Shown piece after piece: positions 16,483 to 25,442 of a DNA stretch of 64,000 nt; position 1 is the first letter of the stretch; every line of letters begins with the position of its first letter. Source of the stretch: an uncultured Paracoccaceae bacterium (lineage in GTDB: Bacteria; Pseudomonadota; Alphaproteobacteria; Rhodobacterales; Rhodobacteraceae); assembly GCA_947488175.1 (NCBI GenBank), contig CANKYO010000012.1:62001-126000 (forward strand). Direction: 5' to 3'. A program made the position numbers and the translations under genes. Under the pieces are notes generated by a model. That model was not told the origin of the DNA, made no database searches, and saw only the letters and a list, made by a program, of their open reading frames with translations.

Positions 16483-16566
16483 TCGTCTCGCGACTTTCAT
16501 ATCAGTCTGCTGGAGCACTTCCTTGCGATGCCCTCGATATGAGATGTGGGCAGGAGTTCAAATGTT

Positions 16567-17697
16567 ATGTCCAATAGAGGTCCTTCACCACGTGAAGTAA
16601 CGAAGCTTCTTGTATGGGCGCGCGCAGCAGGAAGGTGCCAGTTCAAGAACTGTCGGAAACCTCTGGATCACGATCTTCTTGCGGGTGTGTTTGACTTCAA
16701 TAGCGCGTACCTTGCTCACATTGTGGCTTCTTCTCCTGGTGGAAAAAGGGGACAGCCCTCAAGGTCGCACGCGCTTTCAGACAGCGCCGAAAACATCATG
16801 TTGATGTGTGATGCCCATCATCGAGTGATTGATGGTGACAGGACATGGCAAGACTATCCAGAAGACCTACTCCTTGAGTGGAAGAGAGAGCACGAGGAAT
16901 GGGTTGATACAGTTCTTTCTGCCGGCCCTGATAGTCGCTCGCACATCTTGCAGTTTTCAGCGCCGATTGGACCGAACGAAACTGCTGTACCTTTTGATGA
17001 CTGCGTGAACGCCATCCTGCCTATTAGGACCCCGGCAGAAAGGCGAGCCACCGAAATCAAGGTCAAGGGTATGCACTTCAAGGACGATGATCCGACCTAC
17101 TGGTCTGTCCAGACCGAAGTACTTAGGGTGGCTTTTGCGAAGAACATCGCAGGCCGTTTTGAGAGTGGCGAAATTCGTCATCTTTCCGTGTTTGGGTTGG
17201 CGCCGATACCGCTCTTGATGGAACTGGGGCGTCTCCTTTCAGACATCTCTGAAGTGGACGTCTTTGACCGCCACAGAGAGCCCGCGCAGTGGGCTTGGCC
17301 GGAAAGCGGCGAAATAGTCGAATTCGACCGCCAAAAAGGGATTGTAGGACCGAAGCGTGTCGCTTTGAAAATCTCGATCACATCCGACATTGCTGATGAC
17401 CGAGTGACTTCCGTGGCGGGGAACGATGTTTCGATTTGGGAAATACGAAGCAGCCCGCAAAAGCACGGAGCCCTAAGACGAAGAGATGATTTAAGCCGAT
17501 ACAGAGCGATAGTCCGCTCAACACTCGACGAAATAAAAAACTCTCATGGAATGGATGCTGAATTGTTGGTGTTCCCGGCTGTCCCGGTCTCGTGTGCCGT
17601 TGAGTTCGGTCGAGTTTGGCAACCGAAGGTTCATCCTAGCATGAAGATATTTGACCAAACAAAAGACTTGGGTTTTGTCGAACGGCACACGATCTGA
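16567..17697 (+). CDS. cap5: Cap5 HNH-SAVED nuclease, CBASS effector
   Basis: About 376 residues. The N-terminal HNH endonuclease domain has Cys24 and Cys29 (CQFKNC), His51 (AHIV), Asn77 and Cys81 (NIMLMCDAHH) and His84/85. The C-terminal SAVED domain (about 190-376) is recognised by the VFGLAPIPLLMELGRLLSD segment and VFPAVPVSCAVEFGR. Cap5 proteins bind a cyclic nucleotide through SAVED and then degrade double-stranded DNA. Start at ATG 16567 with AGGAG at 16552-16556; an in-frame GTG at 16546 is less likely. It sits directly behind the second CD-NTase and ends the defence block. Confidence 0.92.
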   Translation: MSNRGPSPREVTKLLVWARAAGRCQFKNCRKPLDHDLLAGVFDFNSAYLAHIVASSPGGKRGQPSRSHALSDSAENIMLMCDAHHRVIDGDRTWQDYPEDLLLEWKREHEEWVDTVLSAGPDSRSHILQFSAPIGPNETAVPFDDCVNAILPIRTPAERRATEIKVKGMHFKDDDPTYWSVQTEVLRVAFAKNIAGRFESGEIRHLSVFGLAPIPLLMELGRLLSDISEVDVFDRHREPAQWAWPESGEIVEFDRQKGIVGPKRVALKISITSDIADDRVTSVAGNDVSIWEIRSSPQKHGALRRRDDLSRYRAIVRSTLDEIKNSHGMDAELLVFPAVPVSCAVEFGRVWQPKVHPSMKIFDQTKDLGFVERHTI

Positions 17698-17718
17698 AAG
17701 CCGTTTCAAAGGGCTTTC
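17696..17718 (+). terminator. Hairpin at the end of the second CBASS operon
   Basis: A 7-bp perfect stem (GAAAGCC with GGCTTTC) that begins inside the cap5 stop codon. No strong T-run follows, so it may be a factor-dependent or weak terminator. Confidence 0.4.
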
Positions 17719-18204
17719 ACCCTGCACTAATTGTGCTTTTGGCTGACTCGACGTTGGCACCTATTCCAACTCTGTACCTACGGTCTCCATTTTTTCCTTG
17801 GTTGGGAACGATGCTCAGCCCAATCGTCCCGGCTGAACTGTATGACCGCTTTTCGGAAGCTGCGCCGCGGCATTGGGATATGTACTGAAAGCCCGCTTGG
17901 AGCCTCGTGCATGGCTACGCAATGCTGCTGATCGACGGTGAAATCCGGCGTGAAGATGATGGTGCTCCGCCCTTCAGAATGGACGAGATCATGCCCGGCT
18001 TTGGCTACCTGCCGGATGCGACCAACAATCGGCCAGAGCCGTTTCAGGGTCAGCGTCGGGGCGAGGATTGATATTTGTAGGTCTTCGACGGATTTCCTTC
18101 AAACTTGGTAAGGCTCTGGCATTGAGGCACCTTCAATCATCTTTCGCTGATCCAGAACGGCCGACGACAGCGGCTCGAATGTCTGCTCTTTGAAAAGAGA
18201 GCGG
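17698..18204. other. Gene-free stretch with a decayed coding fragment
   Basis: One frame from about 17910 to 18073 reads like protein (GYAMLLIDGEIRREDD, then FRMDEIMPGFGYLPDATNN), ends in a stop, and has no start or upstream part. It looks like the 3' remnant of a lost gene; I do not recognise the family. The rest shows nothing clear. The stretch marks the border between the CBASS block and the regulator/enzyme cluster. Confidence 0.5.
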
Positions 18205-18840
18205 TTATGCCGTTTTTTTCAATTGCCACATAAGCCAATCAACCGAAATCTCGATCTGCTCATTGAGTTCGGCTTTCGTCCTTTGCGTCGTCGTTCCTGC
18301 AAGCAGCCGATCATATGCATCACCTGGTAGCATGGTCAGAAACATGCGTGCCAAAGTCAAAGCCCGGTATTGCGTCAAACCGGGCGTGACTGCGCGCAAA
18401 TAGCCGGATAGTTGTGCATATCCTTCCTCATATCCCTGATCGAAGAAAACATCGGCTATTTCGGGATTGCGTCCGCCCTCGGTGTAAACGATCCGCGATA
18501 GCGCTAGAACATCTTCACCCCAAAGCATGTCAAGGAAACGCCGCGCAATTTCTTTGAGTAGATCTTCGGGCGCACCTTTGTCAGGAAAGCCCTTGGATAA
18601 GGGACCGAATGCGGCCTGACATAGCTCAATGACAACCGTGTTGAACAAGCCCGCTTTGTCTCCGAACTGGGCGTAAAGCGTCGATTTCGACCCGCCAGCA
18701 CGTTCGATGATCTGGGCAAGCGATGTCCGTTCATATCCCTGTTCTAGAAACAATTCGGCGCTGGCCTTAAGGACTGCGGCGCGACGCGCGGAGCCTCTAT
18801 TTGTCAGCGGGGTGTCTTCGGAATTGTCAGCTTTGGACAT
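18205..18840 (-). CDS. TetR-family repressor
   Basis: About 211 residues. The N-terminal TetR DNA-binding domain runs over residues 18-65 (AELFLEQGYERTSLAQII, then STLYAQFGDKAGLF). The larger ligand-binding C-terminal part has a TetR_C shape. Start chosen at ATG 18840, with an AGAG-type site upstream; the longer in-frame start at 18876 would run into the palindromic operator at 18879. Divergent from an FAD monooxygenase, which it probably represses together with itself until an aromatic or hydrophobic compound binds. Confidence 0.85.
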   Translation of the reverse strand: MSKADNSEDTPLTNRGSARRAAVLKASAELFLEQGYERTSLAQIIERAGGSKSTLYAQFGDKAGLFNTVVIELCQAAFGPLSKGFPDKGAPEDLLKEIARRFLDMLWGEDVLALSRIVYTEGGRNPEIADVFFDQGYEEGYAQLSGYLRAVTPGLTQYRALTLARMFLTMLPGDAYDRLLAGTTTQRTKAELNEQIEISVDWLMWQLKKTA

Positions 18841-18878
18841 TTGTTCTCTTGGCGCTTGTCTTTGCCGCAAACTCATTT

Positions 18879-18896
18879 ATGTACCGTACCGTACAT
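18879..18896. promoter_or_regulatory. Candidate TetR operator
   Basis: ATGTAC-CGTACC-GTACAT, an inverted repeat with 6-base arms placed between the divergent tetR and monooxygenase genes, the usual position of a TetR box. Confidence 0.55.
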
Positions 18897-18968
18897 TACA
18901 GTGAGAAGAAGCCAGTTTGCGTTTCTTATCATTGATATATCTGAAACGTAAGAAGACTGGACTTCGAA

Positions 18969-20552
18969 ATGAACGACTTCACCGCTGATGTATTGATTGT
19001 AGGGGCTGGACCCACGGGGTTGGCGACGGCCAATGCGTTGGCGCAACTTGGCACATCATTTGTTTTGATCGAAGCCAAGTCAGCAACCTCTGTTCATACC
19101 AAAGCCACGAACCTGATGCCGGGCACCCTTGAGCAACTCGATATCTTCGGACTGACAGAGCGTATGTACGACACTGGCGGCATCATGACCCGCTACATGA
19201 TGCACATGTATGGGTCCAACGTCGGGCTGCGACCGATGCACATGGGCGGCAGCCCTCATCCGAATGTTTTGTTTCTGGGGCAGGACTTGATCGAGAAGAA
19301 CTTGAAGGCCGGTCTTCCTAACGAGGGAGCTGATATTCGATTCAACCATCGGCTTGTGTCGTTGGATCAGGATCCCGATGGTGTCACCGCGACGGTCTCC
19401 GAAGGCGAGCCCGAGACGCAGATGCGGTTCAAGTATGTCGTCGGGTGCGACGGGCCGCGCAGTGTCGTGCGGCGCGGGACCGCCTGCGATTTTGAACCCG
19501 TGAAGACCGGCAAATACGTCTGGCAGGCCGATGCCAAACTGTCATGGGCCGGGCTGCAGACGATGAAGCAGATGTGGCTTTACTACTACGATGAAGGATT
19601 TGGTGCCGTCATCCATCTGCCCGGTGGCATCACAAAGGTCATGGTCTTTGAGGAAAAGGGCAGACTTCCGAACCGCGAACCCACGCTTGCGGAAATTCAA
19701 GACCGTCTGCGCATGATGAGCGGGGATGAAACCGCGACACTCTCTGATCCTGTCTGGCTCAGCCACGGTGAGTTGCTGACGGGTGTGGCCCCGTCGCTAA
19801 TCGACGGTCGCATCCTGCTTGCTGGGGATGCATGCAATCCGATCCTGCCTAACGGCGGCCAAGGGCTGAACATCGGGATTCAGGATGGGATCAACCTCGC
19901 CTGGAAACTGCATGATGTCATTCAAGGCTATGCCTCGCCTGCGCTTTTGCAGACTTACGATGACGAACGACGCGCGCTTCGGTTGGCGCTGGAAAACGTC
20001 CAGATCAACACGCTGAAATACACGCTGCCCGCGCCCAAAATGAACCGTTTCATTTTGCGCAAGTTTGGCAACCACCTGCTCAACCGGTTCTGGCCGCTTA
20101 TGGCGCGTGCCTTTAGCCAGCTTGGCCAGAAATACGACAAAAGCCCGCTGACCGAAGGGGGTGGGGGCAAAAAGGGCATTCGCGCCGGACAGCGCGCCGT
20201 AGATGCCGATGTTCAGCGGGCCGCCGACGGCACTGAGGTTTCACTGCTCAAAGACCTTTGCGCACCCCGCTGGAAAATCCTTGCCTTTGACGCGGGCAAA
20301 GAGCTCGAGCTGTCAGAACTATTTGACGATAAAGCATATCCGTTCGTCCAAAAGCTGGTCGTCCGCTCTGGTGCGTCAGGCAGCGGCCCCAAAACGCATG
20401 TCGACCTCGATCAACTGGCGCATAAAGCCTATGGCATCAAAAAGCCGACCGTTCTGTTGATCAGACCCGATAACTATGTCGCTGCGCGCTTCACCGAGGA
20501 CATGGAAAGAAGCGTGAAAGCATATTTTTCAAAATGGTATCCGGCTATCTGA
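18969..20552 (+). CDS. FAD-dependent aromatic monooxygenase (PheA/TfdB-like)
   Basis: A 527-residue class A flavoprotein monooxygenase that would add one oxygen atom to an aromatic ring using FAD and NAD(P)H. The FAD-binding GAGPTG lies at about 12-17, the DG motif (GCDGPRSVVRRG) at about 160-170, and the GD motif (LLAGDACN...NGGQGLNIGIQD) at about 280-300. The C-terminal 130 residues form the thioredoxin-like tail common in phenol hydroxylase types. Divergent from TetR across a palindrome. Substrate unknown; aromatic compound degradation or polyketide-like tailoring are both possible. Confidence 0.88.
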   Translation: MNDFTADVLIVGAGPTGLATANALAQLGTSFVLIEAKSATSVHTKATNLMPGTLEQLDIFGLTERMYDTGGIMTRYMMHMYGSNVGLRPMHMGGSPHPNVLFLGQDLIEKNLKAGLPNEGADIRFNHRLVSLDQDPDGVTATVSEGEPETQMRFKYVVGCDGPRSVVRRGTACDFEPVKTGKYVWQADAKLSWAGLQTMKQMWLYYYDEGFGAVIHLPGGITKVMVFEEKGRLPNREPTLAEIQDRLRMMSGDETATLSDPVWLSHGELLTGVAPSLIDGRILLAGDACNPILPNGGQGLNIGIQDGINLAWKLHDVIQGYASPALLQTYDDERRALRLALENVQINTLKYTLPAPKMNRFILRKFGNHLLNRFWPLMARAFSQLGQKYDKSPLTEGGGGKKGIRAGQRAVDADVQRAADGTEVSLLKDLCAPRWKILAFDAGKELELSELFDDKAYPFVQKLVVRSGASGSGPKTHVDLDQLAHKAYGIKKPTVLLIRPDNYVAARFTEDMERSVKAYFSKWYPAI

Positions 20553-20597
20553 TCCGCGCAGCGATAAAGCAGGCGGCTTTTTCGTCGCCCCCCAACC

Positions 20598-21059
20598 TTA
20601 TGTGCCATCTGTGGCGGTCATAACCTCATATGCCGATGATGCATCGTTCAGGTGCCGTACCGCCGCCTCCCTCTCCCTAGGCGAATATGCGGCTGCGATC
20701 CGTTCAATCTCGTTTGCAACCCCGGAATAGATCGGCCCAAGGGTCTCGAAAAGGAAGGGTGTTGGATGAACAATGATCCCTCGCCGGTCGTCCGGATCAC
20801 GCTCGCGCTTCGCGAGGTCTGCTTTCTCCAAACGGTCCAGCAAGGTCGTGACCGATCCTGTGGTCAACCCCAGCTCTGCGGCGATCTTGCTTGGCTTAAC
20901 TGGCGCTTCCGCGAGCATGTTCAAACAACGCAGATCGTTCCGGCTGACCCCAACAGCATTGGCAGCCTTGGTGTCGAGGCGGTCAATGCTCGCATACAAT
21001 CTGCGGCACGCTGCGACGAGGTCTTGAGGCGTCGCCTGTTCGAAAGATGGCATCGGCAC
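20598..21059 (-). CDS. MarR-family transcriptional regulator
   Basis: 153 residues with a central winged helix (PVKPSKIAAELGLTTGSVTTLLDRLEKADL, then the DPDDRRG wing at about 90-96), the standard MarR layout with N- and C-terminal dimer helices. It is convergent with the monooxygenase and divergent from the SRPBCC gene. A perfect palindrome in the shared promoter is its likely operator, so it probably regulates itself and the SRPBCC-YdeI pair in response to a small ligand. Confidence 0.88.
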   Translation of the reverse strand: MPMPSFEQATPQDLVAACRRLYASIDRLDTKAANAVGVSRNDLRCLNMLAEAPVKPSKIAAELGLTTGSVTTLLDRLEKADLAKRERDPDDRRGIIVHPTPFLFETLGPIYSGVANEIERIAAAYSPREREAAVRHLNDASSAYEVMTATDGT

Positions 21060-21071
21060 ACTCCATGTAGC

Positions 21072-21099
21072 TTGACAATCAAGTTACTTGATGTAGATC
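21072..21099. promoter_or_regulatory. Promoter with MarR operator
   Basis: A consensus -35 box TTGACA (21072-21077) abuts the palindrome ATCAAGT-T-ACTTGAT (21078-21092), with a -10-like TAGATC 16 bases further on. A bound MarR dimer would cover the -35/-10 spacer and block RNA polymerase. Confidence 0.6.
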
Positions 21100-21142
21100 A
21101 TCGCCCAAGTGAAAACTGAACGCAAGAACCGTGGAGTTTGAA

Positions 21143-21742
21143 ATGGAAATCGCGCTTTATATCGTGCTAGGGCTGGTCGCTCTTGTCGCTCTGTTGTCCG
21201 CGCTCGCGCCCACCAAGGTCGAATACACCGAAGAGATCACGGTCCATGCAACCGCCAAGGACGTTTATGACGATATACGACTTCAGGAGCATCTGATGCG
21301 GTGGTCGGCTTGGCCGAAAGAGACCAAATCAACCTGTACCGTCGAAGGCGCGGACGGCGAAACGGGCGTCAAGACGGTGTTCTTCACCAAAGGCAAACGG
21401 GTCGGGCATCAGGAAGTTGTGCGTCTGAAAGAGAACGAAGAAGTCGTCCTCACTCTTGTTGGCCCTGGACCTCCACATAAGCCGAAACTTACGTTCGAAC
21501 TTCGCCCCGAGGAGCAAGGGCGCACCCTCGTGCTGGCCCATTTCGTCAATGAACTGCCCCGCCCGTTCAATGCGATCTGGAAATTTGCAGGTCTCACAAA
21601 ATGGACCCGAGAGATGCACCGCAAGGACCTGGCCGGTCTCAAAGCCTTCTCGGAGCCACCGCATCGCGATATTAGCGGGGCGGCTGTCGGACGGCCTCCT
21701 CAAGGCGTGAACCCCTACGAACATAACAAGCAGGCGGCGTGA
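21143..21742 (+). CDS. SRPBCC-family protein with N-terminal membrane anchor
   Basis: About 199 residues. The first 25 are a hydrophobic helix (ALYIVLGLVALVALLSAL), so the protein is probably membrane anchored. Residues about 30-170 fit the START/SRPBCC fold (VEYTEEITVHATAKDVYDDI at the start, TLVLAHFVNE strand, final long helix KWTREMHRKDLAGLKAF). Such proteins bind lipids or other hydrophobic ligands in a deep pocket. Start at ATG 21143 with GGAG at 21132-21135. Followed after 7 bases by a YdeI-like gene; likely one operon under MarR control. Confidence 0.75.
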   Translation: MEIALYIVLGLVALVALLSALAPTKVEYTEEITVHATAKDVYDDIRLQEHLMRWSAWPKETKSTCTVEGADGETGVKTVFFTKGKRVGHQEVVRLKENEEVVLTLVGPGPPHKPKLTFELRPEEQGRTLVLAHFVNELPRPFNAIWKFAGLTKWTREMHRKDLAGLKAFSEPPHRDISGAAVGRPPQGVNPYEHNKQAA

Positions 21743-21749
21743 TCCGGGC

Positions 21750-22262
21750 ATGAGTTACTTTACCCACGACTTCGTCGCCGAGATTGCACTCCATGGTGTC
21801 GGGAAGTCGCGGGTAATCACCTACAAGGTTCTGTTCATGCCACCACGTTTCGAAACCGAACTTCCCTTCAAGACATATCCGCGACTTCGGGTCGAAGGCG
21901 AGATTGCGGATGTCCCGGTACGAGGTGCATGGATGCCGGTGGGCAACGGACGACGCTACTTCATTGTCTCGCCCGACATCAAGGCCAACACCGGTCTTGA
22001 TGTCGGCGATGAGGTCGAGATGCGGTTCCGGATCGATGATCAGGATTACGTGCACGTCCCTGGCGCGTTGACGGCTGCGTTGAGCTCGGACAATGCCGCT
22101 TCGGTGCAATGGGACAAGCTCACAGCTGGAAAGAAGCGGATGTTCAGCAACCATGTCTTCTCCGCAAAGACCTCATCAACTGAACAACGTCGCGTGGACG
22201 AGGCTATGGTTGCGATCAGAGACGGGATAACGCTGCGCGATCTGCAAAAGCGGAAGCAATAG
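21750..22262 (+). CDS. DUF1905/YdeI-like protein
   Basis: 170 residues. The N-terminal half is a beta-barrel DUF1905-like domain (VRGAWMPVGNGRRYFIVSPDIKANTG, then LDVGDEVEMRFRID). The C-terminal half is the YdeI/OmpD-associated helical segment (WDKLTAGKKRMFSNHVFSAK and RRVDEAM). YdeI-type proteins have been tied to resistance to cationic peptides and envelope stress, but the molecular role is unclear. Starts 7 bases after the SRPBCC stop. Confidence 0.75.
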   Translation: MSYFTHDFVAEIALHGVGKSRVITYKVLFMPPRFETELPFKTYPRLRVEGEIADVPVRGAWMPVGNGRRYFIVSPDIKANTGLDVGDEVEMRFRIDDQDYVHVPGALTAALSSDNAASVQWDKLTAGKKRMFSNHVFSAKTSSTEQRRVDEAMVAIRDGITLRDLQKRKQ

Positions 22263-22344
22263 CGCCAAGCCCCTACGAATTTGCCGCGACTAGCGCCTCC
22301 GTAGCGATTCAGCTATTTGTCCCACATCCTGCCAGACCTTGCGT

Positions 22345-22680
22345 TCACGCATGCACGCCCAATAAAAGCTGTCGCGGATCGCCGTTTGACTGGCCCACCA
22401 GATAGATGAGGTAGGGTGCGAAAAACAGAATACCGAGCGGCGGTGCGAGAACCCCAAGCGCGATGCTTCCGTTGCTGAAGCCGCCACGCCACGCCATCCA
22501 GATCCCTGACAGAATAAGATAACAGGCGAAATCGATATTGAACTGGCCTTGCCAGCTGAGCGCAAGGATCGGCATCAGGAACGGCGTGATCAAGTTGATG
22601 CCGCCATTGGCGATTGCCGCCACAGTGAACGCGACAATTAGGACCGTCATAGCAATGAGGGCATAACGAAATCTGGTCAC
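22345..22680 (-). CDS. Small integral membrane protein
   Basis: 111 residues with three or four hydrophobic helices (about 8-26, 28-45, 50-65, 75-97) and short polar loops. No family recognised with certainty. Its ATG overlaps the stop of the upstream membrane protein by 4 bases, so both probably work together or form a complex. Confidence 0.65.
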   Translation of the reverse strand: MTRFRYALIAMTVLIVAFTVAAIANGGINLITPFLMPILALSWQGQFNIDFACYLILSGIWMAWRGGFSNGSIALGVLAPPLGILFFAPYLIYLVGQSNGDPRQLLLGVHA

Positions 22681-23129
22681 GAAGTTATTCCTTCTCTGTT
22701 AGTGGTTACTGGTTCTGCGGGCCGCCACATCGGGCCAACGACCATTAAGAGGACAAGCACGTTCCAAAGCGCGTTCGGCCAATGTCCGGATGTGATTGAG
22801 CCGAAGCTGTCCACAAAGAACCACGCGAGAGCGCCAAACAGCACCGATCTGCGCACCGCTTCAGGTGCCGCGTCATAAACCAACGAGGAAAGCACCCAGA
22901 TAGTGACACCCCATCCGACAAGAAACCCACCGGTCAAGGCCGAGAGAAACCGAATTTCCTCGGAGCCATAGGAGGGGAATCCGTCTACCGGCCAGGTCAG
23001 GATATCGAGACCAAGGCGTGCAAGCTCATTGGTCGCGGGAATTGTTCCGAGGGTCAACGCAGGCCCGAAGAAACCGATGACCAAAGCAGATACTTTGAGC
23101 CATCGTTTATGTACTGCATGCGACGCCAT
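22677..23129 (-). CDS. Integral membrane protein
   Basis: About 150 residues with four predicted helices (ALVIGFFGPALTLGTI, ALTGGFLVGWGVTIWVL, SVLFGALAWFFVDSFG, NVLVLLMVVGPMW). Start chosen at ATG 23129 because a strong AGGAGGAG site precedes it; a longer in-frame start is unlikely. Coupled to the next small membrane protein by a 4-base overlap. Divergent from an XRE/MmyB-type regulator, which may control it. Function unknown. Confidence 0.68.
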   Translation of the reverse strand: MASHAVHKRWLKVSALVIGFFGPALTLGTIPATNELARLGLDILTWPVDGFPSYGSEEIRFLSALTGGFLVGWGVTIWVLSSLVYDAAPEAVRRSVLFGALAWFFVDSFGSITSGHWPNALWNVLVLLMVVGPMWRPAEPVTTNREGITS

Positions 23130-23237
23130 GTCAGGCTCCTCCTGAATAAGACAAGGACGTCGTAGCGAAATCAGGGGCATACCCGCAATTACCTTGGAGG
23201 TAAGTGCACAGTGGATATGAATGCGGTATGAATAGCC

Positions 23238-24041
23238 ATGAGCGACTTCTCCAAGACACTTAAAACTTGGCGTGCGGCGCGGCGATACAGCCAGCTGGAC
23301 CTAGCTATGCAGGCTGAGATTTCCGCGCGGCATTTGTCGTTCTTGGAAACCGGGCGCGCACGACCGAGCCGAGAGATGGTGGTGCGGTTGGGAGAGGCGC
23401 TGGAGCTACCGCTGGACGCGCGCAATCAGATGCTGACCGATGCAGGTTTTGCCGTTCGGTACGCTGCGCAGGACTGGAATGATGAGGCGATGGCACCGAT
23501 CCGACGCGCCGTTTCGCGCCAGTTGGAGCGTCACATGCCGTACCCGGGCTTGGCTGTTGATCGCCTCTGGACCATCCGTCAGGCAAATGCAGCGGCAATC
23601 ACGCTGTTTGCCCCTTTCGACGTTGGTGTAGGCGGCAGCCTTTTGGACCTGATGATGTCGGACATACTGCCACAAGTCGTCGAGAATTGGCCTGAGGTCG
23701 CTCATCAGGCAGCCCTTCGCCTGCGCACTGAAAGCGCAGCGCAAGGCGGCATCGCAGAGTTTACAGAAGCGATCCGATATTTGACGGCTACCGCTGCCTC
23801 ACATGAACCACCCTCCAGTCCAGTTATACCGACGATCCTGAAGATGGGAGATCAGCGGCTTTCGATGTTTGCAACAATCTCACAGTTTGGGACGCCCCAT
23901 GACTTGTTCTTGGACGATTTGAAGATTGAACTCTACTATCCGATAGACGAAGAAACGGCTCAGATATTTGAGGAGTTTACCGCGAACAGTGTAAAAAGCC
24001 CAAATCGCGAACGCGATGTAGGGCCCGTAACAGGTTTGTAA
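23238..24041 (+). CDS. XRE-family regulator with MmyB-like ligand-binding domain
   Basis: 267 residues. The N-terminal helix-turn-helix (6-62, YSQLDLAMQAEISARHLSFLETGRARPS) is followed by an MmyB-like PAS-fold region (about 95-250, PYPGLAVDRLWTIRQANAAA...). Proteins of this architecture bind fatty acids or similar ligands and typically control a neighbouring dehydrogenase or oxidoreductase. Adjacent genes are two membrane proteins (divergent) and an SDR enzyme (convergent). Confidence 0.85.
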   Translation: MSDFSKTLKTWRAARRYSQLDLAMQAEISARHLSFLETGRARPSREMVVRLGEALELPLDARNQMLTDAGFAVRYAAQDWNDEAMAPIRRAVSRQLERHMPYPGLAVDRLWTIRQANAAAITLFAPFDVGVGGSLLDLMMSDILPQVVENWPEVAHQAALRLRTESAAQGGIAEFTEAIRYLTATAASHEPPSSPVIPTILKMGDQRLSMFATISQFGTPHDLFLDDLKIELYYPIDEETAQIFEEFTANSVKSPNRERDVGPVTGL

Positions 24042-24094
24042 GTCTAGGCATCCGCTAAATCGCCAATTTGGTAAGCTTGCGAAAAGAAAAACCT

Positions 24095-24260
24095 AAATGC
24101 GGACATTGGTGCAGTTGCGGCGAATTCACACTTTGTCCCGCAGACTTTGAGTTCATCCATCCACCAGTTTTGCTCATGCAGCGAATGGCCGGAAAGCGGG
24201 CTGCGATTGCAGAAACCGTGGTCGTCGTTGGACTGCAGCTCTGGGCCGCTTTCGAAGAGC
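24095..24260 (+). repeat. Dispersed intergenic repeat, near-complete copy
   Basis: Contains, in order, GCGGACATT, GCAGTTGCGGCGAATTCA, TTTGTCCCGCA, TTGAGTTCATCC, GCAGCGAATGGCCGG, AAAGCGGGCTGCGATTGCAG and GGGCCGCTTT. Most of these words recur in the copies at 26.4, 35.6, 52.4 and 61.7 kb. The 24042-24354 gap holds nothing else that I can see. Confidence 0.65.
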
Positions 24261-24354
24261 GACCCTTACTGCGCGCTGCAATTTCATTGCCGCATCCTCT
24301 AGGCTCAACCGGTGTGCATTTGCCTTGCCGGTGCCGGTGACCGTGGCAATGGGA

Positions 24355-25308
24355 TCAGAGTTTCCACTCGAATCCGACAGCTTTTTCAGACTCATTCCAA
24401 AGCCTTGTCATGACAGCTTTGTCATGGGCGTGGGCGTTCAGTGTACCCTTGCCGACCGGGCCAACCGCTTCCATGCGGCCCGTCGGACCGTAGAGGGCGC
24501 GTTGCTCAGTCAGAGCCTCTTCGGTTGCACACATGACCTCGGGGTATGAGCCTTGTTCCGCAGTCTGGACCATCGGCGTCTTGGTCATCAGCCACCAGAT
24601 GAAACGCATCGTGCGGCTGCCGCTGGTGGAGATCAGCGATGTAGCCGACGAGCCCGGATGACAAACGTAAACCTCGACATCTTTGCGCCCTGCTGCAGCC
24701 AGCCGGTCCTGCAATTCATAGGCAAACATCATCTGCGCCAGCTTGCTTTGCGAATAGGCAGTGTTCGCGCCGTAGCCATCATCCCAATTCATATCGTCGA
24801 ACTTGATGGTCTTGAGACCCATGTTGTAGCCGAGGCTCGCGACCACGACGATCCGACCCTTGCTTTCCGCAATACGATCAAAGAGCAGACCATTGAGCAG
24901 AAAATGCCCGTAGTGGTTGGTGCCAAGCTGGCTTTCGAACCCATCGACAGTCAGCTTGCGCGTTGGTACCTGAGCGATGGCCGCGTTGTTGATCAGCGCG
25001 TCGATCCGAGGCACCGTTTTCAAAACTTCTTCGGCAGCTTCGCGCACGCTATCCAAAACGGACAGGTCCATGCGAATGAAGCTCACGTCGGCCTGTCCGC
25101 CGAATTCCTGTTTCAGGTCCGCGATTGCCGCCTCGGATTTCTCGACCGAGCGGTTCAGCATCACCACCTTGGCGTTCTTCTTCAGCAAGATGCGCGCGGC
25201 TTGAAAGCCTGCTCCGGCGTTGGCACCGGTGATGATGTAGGTCTTGCCTGACTGGTCGCCGAGGCGCTCGGGTGTCCAGCCTTTGGGTCCAAATGTCGTA
25301 TCTGCCAT
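24355..25308 (-). CDS. Short-chain dehydrogenase/reductase
   Basis: 317 residues of the SDR superfamily, related to retinol-dehydrogenase/protochlorophyllide-reductase-like members. The cofactor motif TGANAGAG lies at about 28-35, the NNAA motif at about 108, the catalytic serine in VVASLG, and YSQSK (about 188-192) holds the catalytic Tyr and Lys. It would reduce a carbonyl or oxidise an alcohol with NAD(P)H. Divergent from an AraC-type regulator, the usual layout for such pairs, so AraC probably activates it. Confidence 0.88.
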   Translation of the reverse strand: MADTTFGPKGWTPERLGDQSGKTYIITGANAGAGFQAARILLKKNAKVVMLNRSVEKSEAAIADLKQEFGGQADVSFIRMDLSVLDSVREAAEEVLKTVPRIDALINNAAIAQVPTRKLTVDGFESQLGTNHYGHFLLNGLLFDRIAESKGRIVVVASLGYNMGLKTIKFDDMNWDDGYGANTAYSQSKLAQMMFAYELQDRLAAAGRKDVEVYVCHPGSSATSLISTSGSRTMRFIWWLMTKTPMVQTAEQGSYPEVMCATEEALTEQRALYGPTGRMEAVGPVGKGTLNAHAHDKAVMTRLWNESEKAVGFEWKL

Positions 25309-25442
25309 GTTCTGTCTCCTACCAGCCCAAACTGGCGGTTTGAGGTGTTGTTGATTGAAGGCACAGATAGAACTTGGCTGGGCACAAAAACAGGCGATAT
25401 CCTCTCGATTACTTGCCCAATCGTCTCAACCCCATTGCAAAG

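Noticed and set aside
24553..25251. Open frame on the plus strand opposite the SDR gene
   Set aside because: It mirrors the SDR coding sequence, lacks any motif, and the SDR gene has complete family motifs.
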